A stretch of 64,000 bases of DNA from a virus: IMG/VR virus record IMGVR_UViG_3300043446_003158, positions 113,188 to 177,187 of that record; one strand, given 5' to 3'. Below the pieces are notes generated by a model. That model was not told the origin of the DNA. It saw nothing but the letters and a program-made list of their open reading frames with translations, and ran no database searches. The number at the start of each line of letters is the position of its first letter. Position 1 is the first letter of the stretch. Both the position numbers and the translations under genes were made by a program. Below are positions 15,763 to 25,411 of the stretch, piece by piece.

Positions 15763-16989
15763 TCACTTTTTGGCAACTCTGCCAAGAGTCTGAAGATATG
15801 CTTCCATAATTCCACCTACTTGAGGTTGAATATTTTGCACATCTGTACTTTCAGACAAGTTCTCAGAGTCATCTCTTTGAGCACTAGCGATTCTTGAAGG
15901 GAAATAAGATTCTCTTAAAGTAACTAGTTTCTCACGATAGTTTTCTTCACTTTCAAACTCAACATTTTCAGCAAGAGAAGCGAGTTTATCTTTCTGAGAA
16001 AGTGCTAGACCCTCAGATACTTCTGCAAAAATTACATCAGCAACTGACTCTGCTAATCTTTTCTTTAGAGCAACGTTTCTTTCGATTTGCTCGTTGAGTT
16101 TCGTCTCCATTTCATCAAGTTTATCTACCATACTCTCGATTACATCATATCTATCTTCAGGGATTGTTACATAATGATCTTCAAAAAGACCCTTCATTCC
16201 TTGAAGGAATGATTCGGTCATTTCAGTCTTAAGACCGTGCTCGACTGCAAGTGCATTCTCTTGAATCCACTCGTCGGCAACATACTCAAGGTATGCATCA
16301 ACACGATCTGTAAGTTCTTCTTTAATTAGTTGAACTTCTTCAACTAGTGCATCTTCATACGATGCACGTAATTCTTCTTTAATTTCTGAAACTTTTGATC
16401 TAATCGCAGCTTCAAAAATAACACGTGCCTTTTCTTGGAATTCTTCTGAAAGATCTTCACCTTCCAAAAGTGCTTTGACATCTTCTTCGATGTCAATTTC
16501 TTCTTCCTCTTCCTCTTCTTCTACATCCTCACCTTCTTCTTCAACCTCTTCCTTCATTTCATCTTCATCATTTTTCTCATCATTTTTTTCTTTCTTTTCT
16601 TTCTTCTTAGATGATTTGCCATTATTAGTATTATCATCTGATTCAGCATCATCTTCTTCAGTTTCTTCTTCTGAAATTAACTCTTCTTCAGTTTCAGTCT
16701 CTTCACCATAACTGGCTTTTTTACCAACAATTGCCGCTGGCATAGGGTCGGCACCTTTTGCACCTTTGTTAACCACATTTTTAACCTGAGCTAAAGGAGA
16801 TGATGCATCCTTTAGTTTTGCTGAATCGTCGTCTGAACGATAATTTTCTGGAGTAGGACCACCTAAATCTTCCCAACTACCTGTTTGACCATCGGGAATA
16901 CCCTTGGTTAACTTAGGCATTGGTTCAGCAGGTTTTGCTCCTTTGGTTACTACGTTTTCCATTTCTTGTAAATTTCTACCAACGGACAT
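15763..16989 (-). CDS. 22: Prohead core scaffold gp22
   Basis: This 408-residue protein is longer than T4 gp22 (269). It is helical and very acidic, with a Glu/Asp/Lys-rich stretch at about 100-185 and long coiled-coil segments after it (SEIKEELRASYEDALVEEV, LNEQIERNVALKKRLAE). The C-terminus ends NIQPQVGGIMEAYLQTLGRV, typical of cyanophage gp22. It builds the internal scaffold around which gp23 assembles and is digested by gp21. It lies between gp23 and gp21. An AT-rich late-like promoter (AATAAATAAATA) lies in 17010-17025. Confidence 0.92.
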   Translation of the reverse strand: MSVGRNLQEMENVVTKGAKPAEPMPKLTKGIPDGQTGSWEDLGGPTPENYRSDDDSAKLKDASSPLAQVKNVVNKGAKGADPMPAAIVGKKASYGEETETEEELISEEETEEDDAESDDNTNNGKSSKKKEKKEKNDEKNDEDEMKEEVEEEGEDVEEEEEEEEIDIEEDVKALLEGEDLSEEFQEKARVIFEAAIRSKVSEIKEELRASYEDALVEEVQLIKEELTDRVDAYLEYVADEWIQENALAVEHGLKTEMTESFLQGMKGLFEDHYVTIPEDRYDVIESMVDKLDEMETKLNEQIERNVALKKRLAESVADVIFAEVSEGLALSQKDKLASLAENVEFESEENYREKLVTLRESYFPSRIASAQRDDSENLSESTDVQNIQPQVGGIMEAYLQTLGRVAKK

Positions 16990-17030
16990 TTGTTTAGATT
17001 TCTGTATATAATCTATATTTATTTATTAAT

Positions 17031-17681
17031 TTATAAATTTGACAGAAACTCTTGGAATAAACCAAGTTTATGTTCCTCAAGTCTTTGTTGATCAACTAAT
17101 GTATTAATTCTACGCTTTGTTGATTCTGCAAGTTTTTCACGAAGAATTCCACCATCCCAAACCCATTCTTTACCTTCCATAATTCCCTGAACAAAAGCAT
17201 CAGGTGCAGAAGGATCGGCAACAATATCAGCAGCAGTTGCAAGCATGAAATCTTCACCAACAACTTTATGCCCTTCATTGGTCATTTTTAATGAACCGAC
17301 ACCACGAGAAGAAACGCCCAGACAAACACCATCATCAATTAAAGCTTTTGCAATTTTACCCATTGGGGTTTCAAGAAGTTGTGCCTTACCTCTAAAATTT
17401 GTTCCTTCTTGAGTAAGAGAAACAATTTTGTGAGATACACGATCAAGATTCACAGTAGGACCATCTGGGTGACCGAGTTCTCCAAGAGCACGACCTTTTG
17501 AAACAAAATTTTCGGTATATCTTCTTACTTCACGTGAAAGAGTTTCCATAGGATACATTCTTCCATTACGATTGCAAATATCACCCTGAAGGAAAATACC
17601 TTCAATATACAGTTTCTTTTGGGATCCTTTTCCTTCGGTAATAAACTTTACCTTTGATACTTCTTCTGTGATGAGTTTCAT
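17031..17681 (-). CDS. 21: Prohead protease gp21
   Basis: This 216-residue protein begins MKLITEEVSKVKFITEGKG and carries IEGIFLQGDICNRNGRMYP, a histidine at 71 in ELGHPDGPTVNLDRVSH, and serines at 124-125 in GVSSRGVGSL. These are the features of the T4-type (S77) prohead serine protease with a His/Ser catalytic pair. It cleaves gp22, gp23 and internal proteins after hydrophobic-X-Glu. It sits directly downstream of the two small prohead-region genes. Confidence 0.93.
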   Translation of the reverse strand: MKLITEEVSKVKFITEGKGSQKKLYIEGIFLQGDICNRNGRMYPMETLSREVRRYTENFVSKGRALGELGHPDGPTVNLDRVSHKIVSLTQEGTNFRGKAQLLETPMGKIAKALIDDGVCLGVSSRGVGSLKMTNEGHKVVGEDFMLATAADIVADPSAPDAFVQGIMEGKEWVWDGGILREKLAESTKRRINTLVDQQRLEEHKLGLFQEFLSNL

Positions 17682-17685
17682 TTTT

Positions 17686-17952
17686 TTAATTTGTAAAACC
17701 TACTTTTGTTCCTTTAACTAAAGCACTATCTGCATAAACACAATGATTTGGTGATTTAACAATCTGCTCAACTGTTCCTGCTGGCATAGTCATAGATCCA
17801 ACGCCAGCACCAGATTGAGTTTCTACAACAGTTACAATGTGTGCAGAAGTATCAGTATTTACAAGTCGTACAACTGTGGCTGCAGTAAAACTTGTAGCTG
17901 TTCCTGTTGTAGTTGGTAAATTTATTTCACCTGCTAAAATTTTTGTTGTCAT
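17686..17952 (-). CDS. Small conserved structural-type protein
   Basis: This 88-residue beta-rich protein reads MTTKILAGEINLPTTTGTAT, then VVRLVNTDTSAHIVTVVETQ and GTVEQIVKSPNHCVYADSAL. It resembles small virion proteins of tailed phages that form a single beta sandwich. Its ATG overlaps the TGA of the upstream 54-residue gene and it sits five bases before gp21, in the place where T4 has gp68. Role unknown; a head-associated protein is likely from position. Confidence 0.7.
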   Translation of the reverse strand: MTTKILAGEINLPTTTGTATSFTAATVVRLVNTDTSAHIVTVVETQSGAGVGSMTMPAGTVEQIVKSPNHCVYADSALVKGTKVGFTN

Positions 17953-18113
17953 TCTTCTTCCCCTACGCTATTAAATCCAAATAAAGAACTAGCTACCTCT
18001 GGACGAATTGAATTAATTTTTTCGGCAGATTTTGCAAAAAGAGCATCCTTTATCAAATCTGAAATATCAGAAGCAGAAGAATCAGTGGCAATCAAATCGA
18101 CAATGTTATCCAT
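17949..18113 (-). CDS. 54-residue prohead-region protein (positional counterpart of T4 gp67)
   Basis: This small gene encodes MDNIVDLIATDSSASDISDL followed by IKDALFAKSAEKINSIRPEV and ends FNSVGEEE. In T4 the genes between gp20 and gp21 are the prohead core proteins gp67 and gp68. Similar small helical proteins with an acidic end occur here in cyanophages. It overlaps the next gene by ATGA and has two late promoters at 18126-18145. The gp67-like role is inferred from position and character, not from sequence identity. Confidence 0.7.
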   Translation of the reverse strand: MDNIVDLIATDSSASDISDLIKDALFAKSAEKINSIRPEVASSLFGFNSVGEEE

Positions 18114-18125
18114 AAAAATTTAGTG

Positions 18126-18145
18126 TATTTATATGATTATTTATA
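18126..18145 (-). promoter_or_regulatory. Two tandem late promoters TATAAATA
   Basis: TATAAATA occurs twice on the minus strand, at 18138-18145 and 18126-18133, twelve bases apart, ahead of the ATG at 18113. The first copy overlaps the last codons of gp20. Confidence 0.75.
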
Positions 18146-19820
18146 TTTGGGTTTTTTTAACGTCTTTTTGGGATTGTGCATTAGTAACCGCACCTTGCTT
18201 TTCTGTATCTGGTTCAGTAGGAACATCTCCTAAAGGACCAATTGGCAAAGGTTCTCCAGTTATTGGATCAATTGAATCTGGATCTGGAATAATTCCATCC
18301 TTTATTTCCTTATCAATTTGTTTGTCTAGTTCTACAATATCACCATCTGTTTGGCGAAGAATTTTAGATCTTACATACTGAACTGAAAAATATTTGCCAA
18401 TATATGGTTCCATCATTGCAACTAAATTGAGACGTTCTGTCATCAATTCAGTTTCTTTTAATTCCGAAAATTGATTATCATAAACAAAATCAAACTGAAT
18501 ATGATCCGACATTTTTTCCCAATCTTCTAGGGAAACAATATTTTTTAATATTAATTGTGTCCGTAACATATCGGTAAACATGTTGGCAAATCTTTTACGC
18601 AGTCTGCCAACAAATTTAGTAAATTTTAATTCATCTCTTAAAATTTCTGATGATCTTCCTAAATTGAAACCACCATCATTTGCAATTCTTGATTCTGGAA
18701 CACCAAGTGATCTGTAAAGTTTTTTCTGAAAATATTCAATATCTGCAAGTTCTCCAAGATTTTGACCACCTGGAAGAGTTGTGATTTCTGTTCCTCTACC
18801 ACCTTCACGGCGAGGAAGCCAGAAATCCTCAAGCATACTCATGAACTTTCTATCATCACGAATTTCTCCATTATTGGAGTCATACACCATTTTATTTCTA
18901 TAGCGCATCATCACATCACGAAGATATTGTTCTGCCTTTACTTTTGGTAAATTGCCAACATCAATATAAAAAATTCTTCTTTCTGGTGCTCTTGATAGTC
19001 TATAGATAACCAAAGAATCTTCAATCATGCGAAGTTGATTGAGAGATTTAATTGCTTTATGAAGATATGAAAGAACCGTTCCTTTATTTCTGTCAACTAA
19101 TCCAGAAGTGCAATAAGTAACAGAATCTTTAGCAATTTTAACTCCTTTCTGTGCTCCAGAACTGGATACCATTCCAGTTGGATAATTTGGAGAAGGTGTG
19201 TATATGAAATATTCTTCTATCTCTGGAGAATATACATTTCTATCATCACCTCTACCATTCATAGGATTAATCATTTCAGCAGACATAGGGATTCTAGGAT
19301 CTCCCTTTTTCTTTTCTTGCCTAACATGACGCATTTTCATAGGATCAACATATCTGATCTCTTTTATACCATCAGATACATTTTTTGGATCTATAACTTT
19401 TAGATAATAAAGTCTTCCATCAACATACCAATTCCTAAAAATTTCATGAGACTTTTTATCAAAATCCATCAATTCTTTAATATATTTAAATTCTTCTCTT
19501 ATTTTTTCTTTTACTTTATCACTTGCGTTTAAATTAGAAAGTTCAATTTCAACAGGCGAATCGTACAAATCACTAACAATTGCTTCATTTACTACATCTT
19601 CAATAGCGGCATCACACTCTGGGTGTAATGCCATTTCTCTATATCTTCGTATTAAATCGTTTTCAGTTCTAAAAACACCTTCAATATCTAAATATTGACC
19701 ATAAAAACCACTTGCAATATAATTATCAACCCCGTCCTCATTATTTTGAGGGACGGGGGAGACAATTTTAGATTTTTTATTATCAGGATCTTCAATAGAA
19801 AAACCAAAAAGTCTTGGCAT
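18141..19820 (-). CDS. 20: Portal protein gp20
   Basis: This 559-residue protein starts MPRLFGFSIEDPDNKKSK and contains YREMALHPECDAAIEDVVNE, PEIEEYFIYTPSPNYPTG, LPRREGGRGTEITTLPGGQN and FTDMLRTQLILKN, all typical of cyanophage gp20. Twelve copies form the portal vertex that initiates head assembly and through which DNA is packaged. An AATAAATAGATA late-like promoter lies in 19845-19858. Confidence 0.96.
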   Translation of the reverse strand: MPRLFGFSIEDPDNKKSKIVSPVPQNNEDGVDNYIASGFYGQYLDIEGVFRTENDLIRRYREMALHPECDAAIEDVVNEAIVSDLYDSPVEIELSNLNASDKVKEKIREEFKYIKELMDFDKKSHEIFRNWYVDGRLYYLKVIDPKNVSDGIKEIRYVDPMKMRHVRQEKKKGDPRIPMSAEMINPMNGRGDDRNVYSPEIEEYFIYTPSPNYPTGMVSSSGAQKGVKIAKDSVTYCTSGLVDRNKGTVLSYLHKAIKSLNQLRMIEDSLVIYRLSRAPERRIFYIDVGNLPKVKAEQYLRDVMMRYRNKMVYDSNNGEIRDDRKFMSMLEDFWLPRREGGRGTEITTLPGGQNLGELADIEYFQKKLYRSLGVPESRIANDGGFNLGRSSEILRDELKFTKFVGRLRKRFANMFTDMLRTQLILKNIVSLEDWEKMSDHIQFDFVYDNQFSELKETELMTERLNLVAMMEPYIGKYFSVQYVRSKILRQTDGDIVELDKQIDKEIKDGIIPDPDSIDPITGEPLPIGPLGDVPTEPDTEKQGAVTNAQSQKDVKKTQI

Positions 19821-19856
19821 CGTATAAAATTAAAATAAATTTGTTATATCTATTTA

Positions 19857-20462
19857 TTATTTAATTTCTGGCTTAGTTGTATCAGATGCAGCAGCAACAG
19901 CTTGCCAATATTGAACTTGGAATTCCACAGTATATTCTTCAATTGTATCAGTTGAATCCATAGAAAGATCAATTTGTGAAATATTCGTTGGGAATATTCC
20001 AACAAATTTATATTCTCTCATAGTATCACCGACGCGATTAAGTTGTCTAACAAATGCGTCTTGTTGATAATTGGAAGGATTTACATCTCCGCTTGCGTCT
20101 GAAATTCTACTAATTCCATTCATCCACTGCTCAAAGGATGTTCTAATTTTAAAATCAGTATCATTTAAAACTGTAATTGTCCAAGTATCAAAGGTTCTTT
20201 CTCCAGCAACTTTTAATGTTCTTCCTCTAAAAGGAATTTCAATAGGAGTAATATTGGATGCTGGAAGAGCAGCAGCTTTTACCATAAAAGTAAGCATACT
20301 TTCTGCAGCACCAGCAGTACCTGTTTCTGGTTTAGTAATTGGTTGTTTTCCACCAGCAATATTTAATTCAGTTGGAAAAGATATAGAGACTTCAAATAGA
20401 TTAGGTCTTGCACCACCACCAGTTAATTGAGATTTAAAGCTATCGAGAGTTTTTAATGCCAT
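19857..20462 (-). CDS. 19: Tail tube protein gp19
   Basis: This 201-residue protein reads MALKTLDSFKSQLTGGGARP followed by NLFEVSISFPTEL, with IEIPFRGRTLKVAGERTFD and FEQWMNGISRISD later. These are hallmarks of the T4-type inner tube protein. It stacks in hexameric rings inside the sheath. It lies between sheath gp18 and portal gp20 as expected. Confidence 0.95.
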   Translation of the reverse strand: MALKTLDSFKSQLTGGGARPNLFEVSISFPTELNIAGGKQPITKPETGTAGAAESMLTFMVKAAALPASNITPIEIPFRGRTLKVAGERTFDTWTITVLNDTDFKIRTSFEQWMNGISRISDASGDVNPSNYQQDAFVRQLNRVGDTMREYKFVGIFPTNISQIDLSMDSTDTIEEYTVEFQVQYWQAVAAASDTTKPEIK

Positions 20463-20505
20463 TTTTTTTACCTCTAATAAGTAATTTTTAGATTATGATG
20501 AAAGA

Positions 20506-22683
20506 TTAAACATTACCTACGATTTCTTCAAAAGAAACACCACTTCTCGTAGCTACAAAAGTCAGACCAATATAATTGATAGAACGTGATGGTTTTACAT
20601 AGATATCGGCAATAAACTCATTATTGTCAATTACTGCGGCAGTATTATTACTTGCATCACAAATAACTCTGTAATCTAATAATCCTCTTTTTGCTTGAAT
20701 ATCTCTTAAGAAAGGATCAACTGAATTTACAAAATTACTTCTTGTTGTTTCATCATTAAATTCAAACAATTGATCATCAGCAGCTGCTTTTATTGCATTT
20801 TCAATGTAAATCATTAATCTGCGAACGTTAATTCTATCAAATGCTGATGATTTTGCTAAACCTGTTTTATCACCAAATAAAATTATTCCAGATCCTGAAG
20901 AGAAAATAACTGGATTTACTCTATTAGAGTAAAGTCTATCTCTTTGTACTTTTGATGGATTATATGCAAGTTTAACTGCATTTAAAACTGAACCTCTTGA
21001 TGTTCCAGCAGGTGAAACCCAAGGAGCATTTGCTATCTCAGCTCTTGCACAAATTCCAGCAATATCTCCATTTAATGGTACATATCTAAATGTTTGTGCA
21101 AATTTATCGTACATGTACTTATAACCACTATCAAAAATTGCATAAGATGAAGATGGTATTGATGCATAGAAACTAATAACATTATCTGTTATTGTTGATG
21201 CATTTATAGGAACAAATTGGGATGTACCACTTAAATTCAACATTGAATTTCTATATGGAGAAATACATGCGATGGCATCTTGTCTTTGTTCTGCAACTGA
21301 AATAATTTTAGATGCTAATGCCTGGGCAGTCTCTTTATCATAAGCTGCCGATCCCATTAGTATAAAATCAGTATCATATTGTTCGGTATTTGTTAATAAA
21401 TCATATCCACTTGATAAATCTGCCAATGATGACACTAAGGATGCATTATTGTCTAAACTTGTTTGACCATCATAATTTTTTCCTCCAGATAATGAATAGG
21501 TTTCTGCACCTAAACATTTAAATACTGTATTATTTTCAGTAACAGTATTCCAGTTCTTAGTTGTACCTAATGAAAAAGATGAAGAAGTTGTAAATCCACA
21601 AGTTACAACACCAGTTGGCTGAGAACCTGCAAAAATTAATGAAGATCCTTCAGAAACATACTTATTCCAATAAGAAGAACTTCCTGCAGCATAAACTGCA
21701 TTTTTGGCTTTAGATAAGGATAAATGTTTCTCTAAAACAGTACCAGAATTTCCAGTAATTCCTCCATCTCCATCAATAACAACGACGTGAAGTTCATCAA
21801 ATCTACTTCCTCTAGAAGATGCAAATCTTGAAGTTCCTGGTCTTGGTCCAAGAGTATTCCATGCAATTGAACCATTGTCTAAAGTTATGGATTGTGAATC
21901 ATACCAGTCTGGTGCCGATGAAAAAGTAACAGTTGATAATGCTACTGCGCTACCATTTTGGTGAATTCTAACAGTTCCTACACCTACAGAAAATCTGTAA
22001 ACACCTTGTGGTTCGTAGTCAATTTGAGATTCTGTTCCAGATGCTGAAACATAACTCAATATTTTCACATCTAAAGTGCTAGCACCAATTCCAGTAATAA
22101 TTCCTTTGATATAACCATCTAAAACTGTAGTTGTTCCAATACCAGCATTAACAGTTCCACTAATAGATTGAGTTATTCCATAACCAACAACTACACTGCT
22201 TGTTGTTATTCCACTTAAAATTTGATCAGCTTTACCATCAATGATTGCAACTTTTAATCCATTACCCCAAGATCCTGGATTTCTTGCTACAGCAACGTGA
22301 CCAGAAATTGCAGTTTCATCGTATCCTTTATTTACATAATCATCATAACTTTTGATCTTTATACTTGTTCCTGCACCAGCAGATGTTCCAACTGCTGCAT
22401 TATATAAACTTGTTCCATCAGATCTTAAAACTAGTAAATTTCCACCATATGCCAAGAACGATGAAGCGGTAAACCAAGTTTCATAATGAGTTGCTGAATT
22501 GCGTGGTTGTCCAAAATTTGCCAATAATTCTTGTTCGTTTTGAATCAAAACTGAACTCTCAACTGGACCTTTTTCAAAAGGCGCAACAATTGCGGCTACA
22601 GTGCTTGATGATGGGTCAACTCTTCCAACTGTTACATCAACTTCTCTTACAATAACTCCAGGAGATGCTAAATTTAAAGGCAT
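20506..22683 (-). CDS. 18: Tail sheath protein gp18
   Basis: This 725-residue protein (T4 gp18 is 659) begins MPLNLASPGVIVREVDVTVG and ends IADIYVKPSRSINYIGLTFV followed by ATRSGVSFEEIVGNV, the conserved start and end of contractile sheath proteins. The middle domains (about 90-380) are variable, Ser/Gly-rich and probably surface exposed. A strong AAAGGAGA ribosome-binding site precedes the ATG, and a TTAATAAATAATT late-like promoter lies further upstream. Confidence 0.96.
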   Translation of the reverse strand: MPLNLASPGVIVREVDVTVGRVDPSSSTVAAIVAPFEKGPVESSVLIQNEQELLANFGQPRNSATHYETWFTASSFLAYGGNLLVLRSDGTSLYNAAVGTSAGAGTSIKIKSYDDYVNKGYDETAISGHVAVARNPGSWGNGLKVAIIDGKADQILSGITTSSVVVGYGITQSISGTVNAGIGTTTVLDGYIKGIITGIGASTLDVKILSYVSASGTESQIDYEPQGVYRFSVGVGTVRIHQNGSAVALSTVTFSSAPDWYDSQSITLDNGSIAWNTLGPRPGTSRFASSRGSRFDELHVVVIDGDGGITGNSGTVLEKHLSLSKAKNAVYAAGSSSYWNKYVSEGSSLIFAGSQPTGVVTCGFTTSSSFSLGTTKNWNTVTENNTVFKCLGAETYSLSGGKNYDGQTSLDNNASLVSSLADLSSGYDLLTNTEQYDTDFILMGSAAYDKETAQALASKIISVAEQRQDAIACISPYRNSMLNLSGTSQFVPINASTITDNVISFYASIPSSSYAIFDSGYKYMYDKFAQTFRYVPLNGDIAGICARAEIANAPWVSPAGTSRGSVLNAVKLAYNPSKVQRDRLYSNRVNPVIFSSGSGIILFGDKTGLAKSSAFDRINVRRLMIYIENAIKAAADDQLFEFNDETTRSNFVNSVDPFLRDIQAKRGLLDYRVICDASNNTAAVIDNNEFIADIYVKPSRSINYIGLTFVATRSGVSFEEIVGNV

Positions 22684-22764
22684 CTTCTTGTCTCCTTTTC
22701 CAGAAATATTCTAAAATTATTTATTAAAAAGACTATTTCTGATGGGGAAATAACCCACGAACAA

Positions 22765-23007
22765 TTACCAGTCTGGATATTCTATAAAATCTGATATAAT
22801 TTCTTTTTTGGGGCATATTAATCTAGATTTTTTTATTCTTTGTATCGTACATTCTTTACATTCATAAGAATATGATGATGGTAAAGATCCTCTGTCTCTG
22901 TATGATAAATAAAAATCGTCCAATAAATTTTTTATTTGACCACAAGATCTACATTTTCGTTCCAAAAATAAAAGATGTTCTAAATCTACTTGATCATCTA
23001 AATCCAT
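22765..23007 (-). CDS. Zinc-ribbon small protein between gp17 and gp18
   Basis: This 80-residue protein has two CxxC pairs: C19/C22 in RKCRSCGQIK and C50/C53 in YECKECT. The spacing and the intervening LLDDFYLSYRDRGS resemble the zinc-ribbon half found beside HNH or endonuclease VII-type nucleases. No HNH residues are visible, so it is not called a nuclease. Its start abuts the terminase stop directly. It may be a remnant or a stand-alone DNA-binding module. Confidence 0.7.
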   Translation of the reverse strand: MDLDDQVDLEHLLFLERKCRSCGQIKNLLDDFYLSYRDRGSLPSSYSYECKECTIQRIKKSRLICPKKEIISDFIEYPDW

Positions 23008-24681
23008 TTAAATATAATCCCACATATAACTTCTATCACCATATTCGTCAAAATGCCAAGTATCACCATCACTATCTGTAAATGATGGTCCAGATTCTAA
23101 TCCCGTAGATATAAAACCAAAAGGAGACATATCTGCTTCTATTTGTTCTTCTTGTTCTTCATATATTCTTTTACGAATATCATCATTTGTCATTTCTTTG
23201 AAATATGGTTGTGCAACTAACCAAGCAAAGATAACTAAACACATCATTAAATCATCATTACAACCTTCTTCTGCCATAAAAGTATTACTTTTTTGAATAA
23301 AGGTTGTCATCTCACTAATAATATCATAATCATTAGTTAATAACTTATCATCTTCTATAAGAGTTCTTAAATTAGAACAACCTAGCTTTTTAACTGCAGC
23401 AGTCATTCTAATTCCAAGATAGGATTTTTTACCACTAAATCCTGTTCCTACTATTTGTCCTGCTCTACCTCTTTGAGAGCACATTAAAATGTTATCATAC
23501 TCCAAATCATAGTGTAATATATTTGCTATTTGATCTCCAATATCATTAATCTCAACTAAAATCCAAGCATGATTGTATGCCTTTGCCAAAGGTTCTATGA
23601 CGCTTGGGAAAAGCATGGGCTTTATTTCATTATTTCTATATTTTGCAACTACTTTATATGGAAAAGAAGTTATGTCTACAACAACAAATGCAGAGTAATC
23701 ATTTCCTATTCCTCTTGCAACATCAACTGTAATCATATAATTGTGTCCATCTATTGGATCTTCGTAAACATCCAATCCTTTATGTTTTTTTATTGGATCT
23801 TCATATACTAAATTTCTTAATTTAGAAGGATTGATTAAAGTATCAACGGATCCTAAAAATTCACATTCAAACTCAACTTTAAATTGCTGTTCAGAAGTGT
23901 TTGCAATTGTAGATGCTTTCCATTTTTCGTCTCTTCCAGGAACTTCGGACCAGTGAACATCAGTTGGTACATATTCATTTTTACCTCTTTCAGAATCATG
24001 CCACTTTCTGTAAAAATGATTCATTCCACGTGGGGTGGAAACGATGATTACTTTTGTTGATGTTCCAGATGAAATAGTCGGATAAGTTGATGCGAAAAAA
24101 TCATCTGCAATATGGTTTGGGATAAACGCAAATTCGTCCAAAAATATAATGTTATATGATCCACCACGAACTGCAGATGCAGATGTTGATGCTGCGATGA
24201 TTTTAGATCCATTCTCTAACTCCAGAGAACCTCTATTCCACTGCAAAACCCCTTGTTGCATCCATTTGGGTAAATTCTCATAAGCGAGTTGTAGGCGCTG
24301 TAAAAGATCTCTGGCAGTTGATGCTTTGTTTGCCAAGATTGCAATATTTACATTATCATTAAAAACAGCATAATGTAAAAGATATGAAACGCACGTTGTA
24401 GATTTTCCCGTTTGACGGGGCATCTTACAAATATTAAATCTGTGCTTATGGAAATTATTAATTAATTTTTCTTGAAATGGGTATAGATCAAATGGGACTA
24501 AACCATGATCAAGAGAAACAATCTTAATGTAATTTTTTGCAAAATAAACAGGGTCTTCTTTACACTTAAAAAATTCTATAATTTGCTCTTGTGTCCATGA
24601 AAATGATGTATTTGCCCTTTTTAAATTTGGATTTGATAAGTAAGCATCAGATTGCTTAAGTTGAATATCTTGAATTGTCAT
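23008..24681 (-). CDS. 17: Terminase large subunit gp17
   Basis: This 557-residue packaging motor has a Walker A at 88-95 (PRQTGKST), a Walker B at 178-184 (IIFLDEF), and a C-terminal RNaseH-like nuclease with ITVDVARGIGNDYSAF (about 318) and GCNDDLMMCLVIFAW. It translocates DNA into the prohead through gp20 and cuts concatemers. It overlaps the upstream 243-residue gene by four bases. Confidence 0.97.
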   Translation of the reverse strand: MTIQDIQLKQSDAYLSNPNLKRANTSFSWTQEQIIEFFKCKEDPVYFAKNYIKIVSLDHGLVPFDLYPFQEKLINNFHKHRFNICKMPRQTGKSTTCVSYLLHYAVFNDNVNIAILANKASTARDLLQRLQLAYENLPKWMQQGVLQWNRGSLELENGSKIIAASTSASAVRGGSYNIIFLDEFAFIPNHIADDFFASTYPTISSGTSTKVIIVSTPRGMNHFYRKWHDSERGKNEYVPTDVHWSEVPGRDEKWKASTIANTSEQQFKVEFECEFLGSVDTLINPSKLRNLVYEDPIKKHKGLDVYEDPIDGHNYMITVDVARGIGNDYSAFVVVDITSFPYKVVAKYRNNEIKPMLFPSVIEPLAKAYNHAWILVEINDIGDQIANILHYDLEYDNILMCSQRGRAGQIVGTGFSGKKSYLGIRMTAAVKKLGCSNLRTLIEDDKLLTNDYDIISEMTTFIQKSNTFMAEEGCNDDLMMCLVIFAWLVAQPYFKEMTNDDIRKRIYEEQEEQIEADMSPFGFISTGLESGPSFTDSDGDTWHFDEYGDRSYMWDYI

Positions 24682-25409
24682 AATTCGTTCTTAATCAATA
24701 AAATATCAAAAGCAGCAGTATATCTACCATTATTACTTCTTGATGTTAACCTGACATCAATATCAGTTTTTTCTGGCATTTGTATTGGGAACGCAAATTT
24801 ATAAAAATACTCTCCACCATCTCCAGACACTTCAAAAGTATGACCAACTCTAAATGCGGTTTCATCTGCAAAACGAAACTTCATATATCCAGTAGCATCT
24901 GCACCTGCCTGGGCACTACAAACACCTTGGTATAAGTATCCAGTGTATCCTGCAGGAACAGTATAAACTGCCATCAGGGTTTGTCCAAGTCCTGCAGTAA
25001 TTCTAAGAACTTCTGTTCCATTCCTAGAAAAACTAACTTGTGCAACATTCTCTGCACCAGAAGAAATATATGCACGAAAAACTCTTTTGAATACTTGTGT
25101 TCCAGTTACTGTTCCAGAACTTGATAAAGTAAAAACTTCAGAAACTTGATTCCAATTTGCATCAAGTCCAATCAGTGTAACTTGTTTGCCATTGTCTGAT
25201 GCATTTGCTTGTGCTGCTACAAGAACTCCTGCAGTATTAAATGCACTCCAGGGATACAAAGTATCTGGTTTATCCCAAACTGATGCTGTAGTGTTTGTTG
25301 CTTGTCCTGGTGTTGCACCAAATTTATGAAGTGTTGATGCACCACGAGTCTTGCCCCTCGCAACATTCAATTCAAAATTTTCATCCCAAATATAATTTTT
25401 AAAACTCAT
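24678..25409 (-). CDS. Conserved virion-type beta protein
   Basis: This 243-residue protein starts MSFKNYIWDENFELNVARGK. I use the ATG at 25409, although a GTG at 25415 overlapping the preceding stop is possible. The sequence is beta-rich and of low charge (GATPGQATNTTASVWDKPD, GQTLMAVYTVPAGYTGYLYQ, MPEKTDIDVRLTSRSNNGRY). The last segment is typical of phage structural proteins that display a jelly-roll or receptor-like domain. It lies upstream of gp17 in the gp16-gp17 interval. I do not know its function; a head decoration or fibre role is plausible. Confidence 0.65.
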   Translation of the reverse strand: MSFKNYIWDENFELNVARGKTRGASTLHKFGATPGQATNTTASVWDKPDTLYPWSAFNTAGVLVAAQANASDNGKQVTLIGLDANWNQVSEVFTLSSSGTVTGTQVFKRVFRAYISSGAENVAQVSFSRNGTEVLRITAGLGQTLMAVYTVPAGYTGYLYQGVCSAQAGADATGYMKFRFADETAFRVGHTFEVSGDGGEYFYKFAFPIQMPEKTDIDVRLTSRSNNGRYTAAFDILLIKNEL

Positions 25410-25411
25410 AA

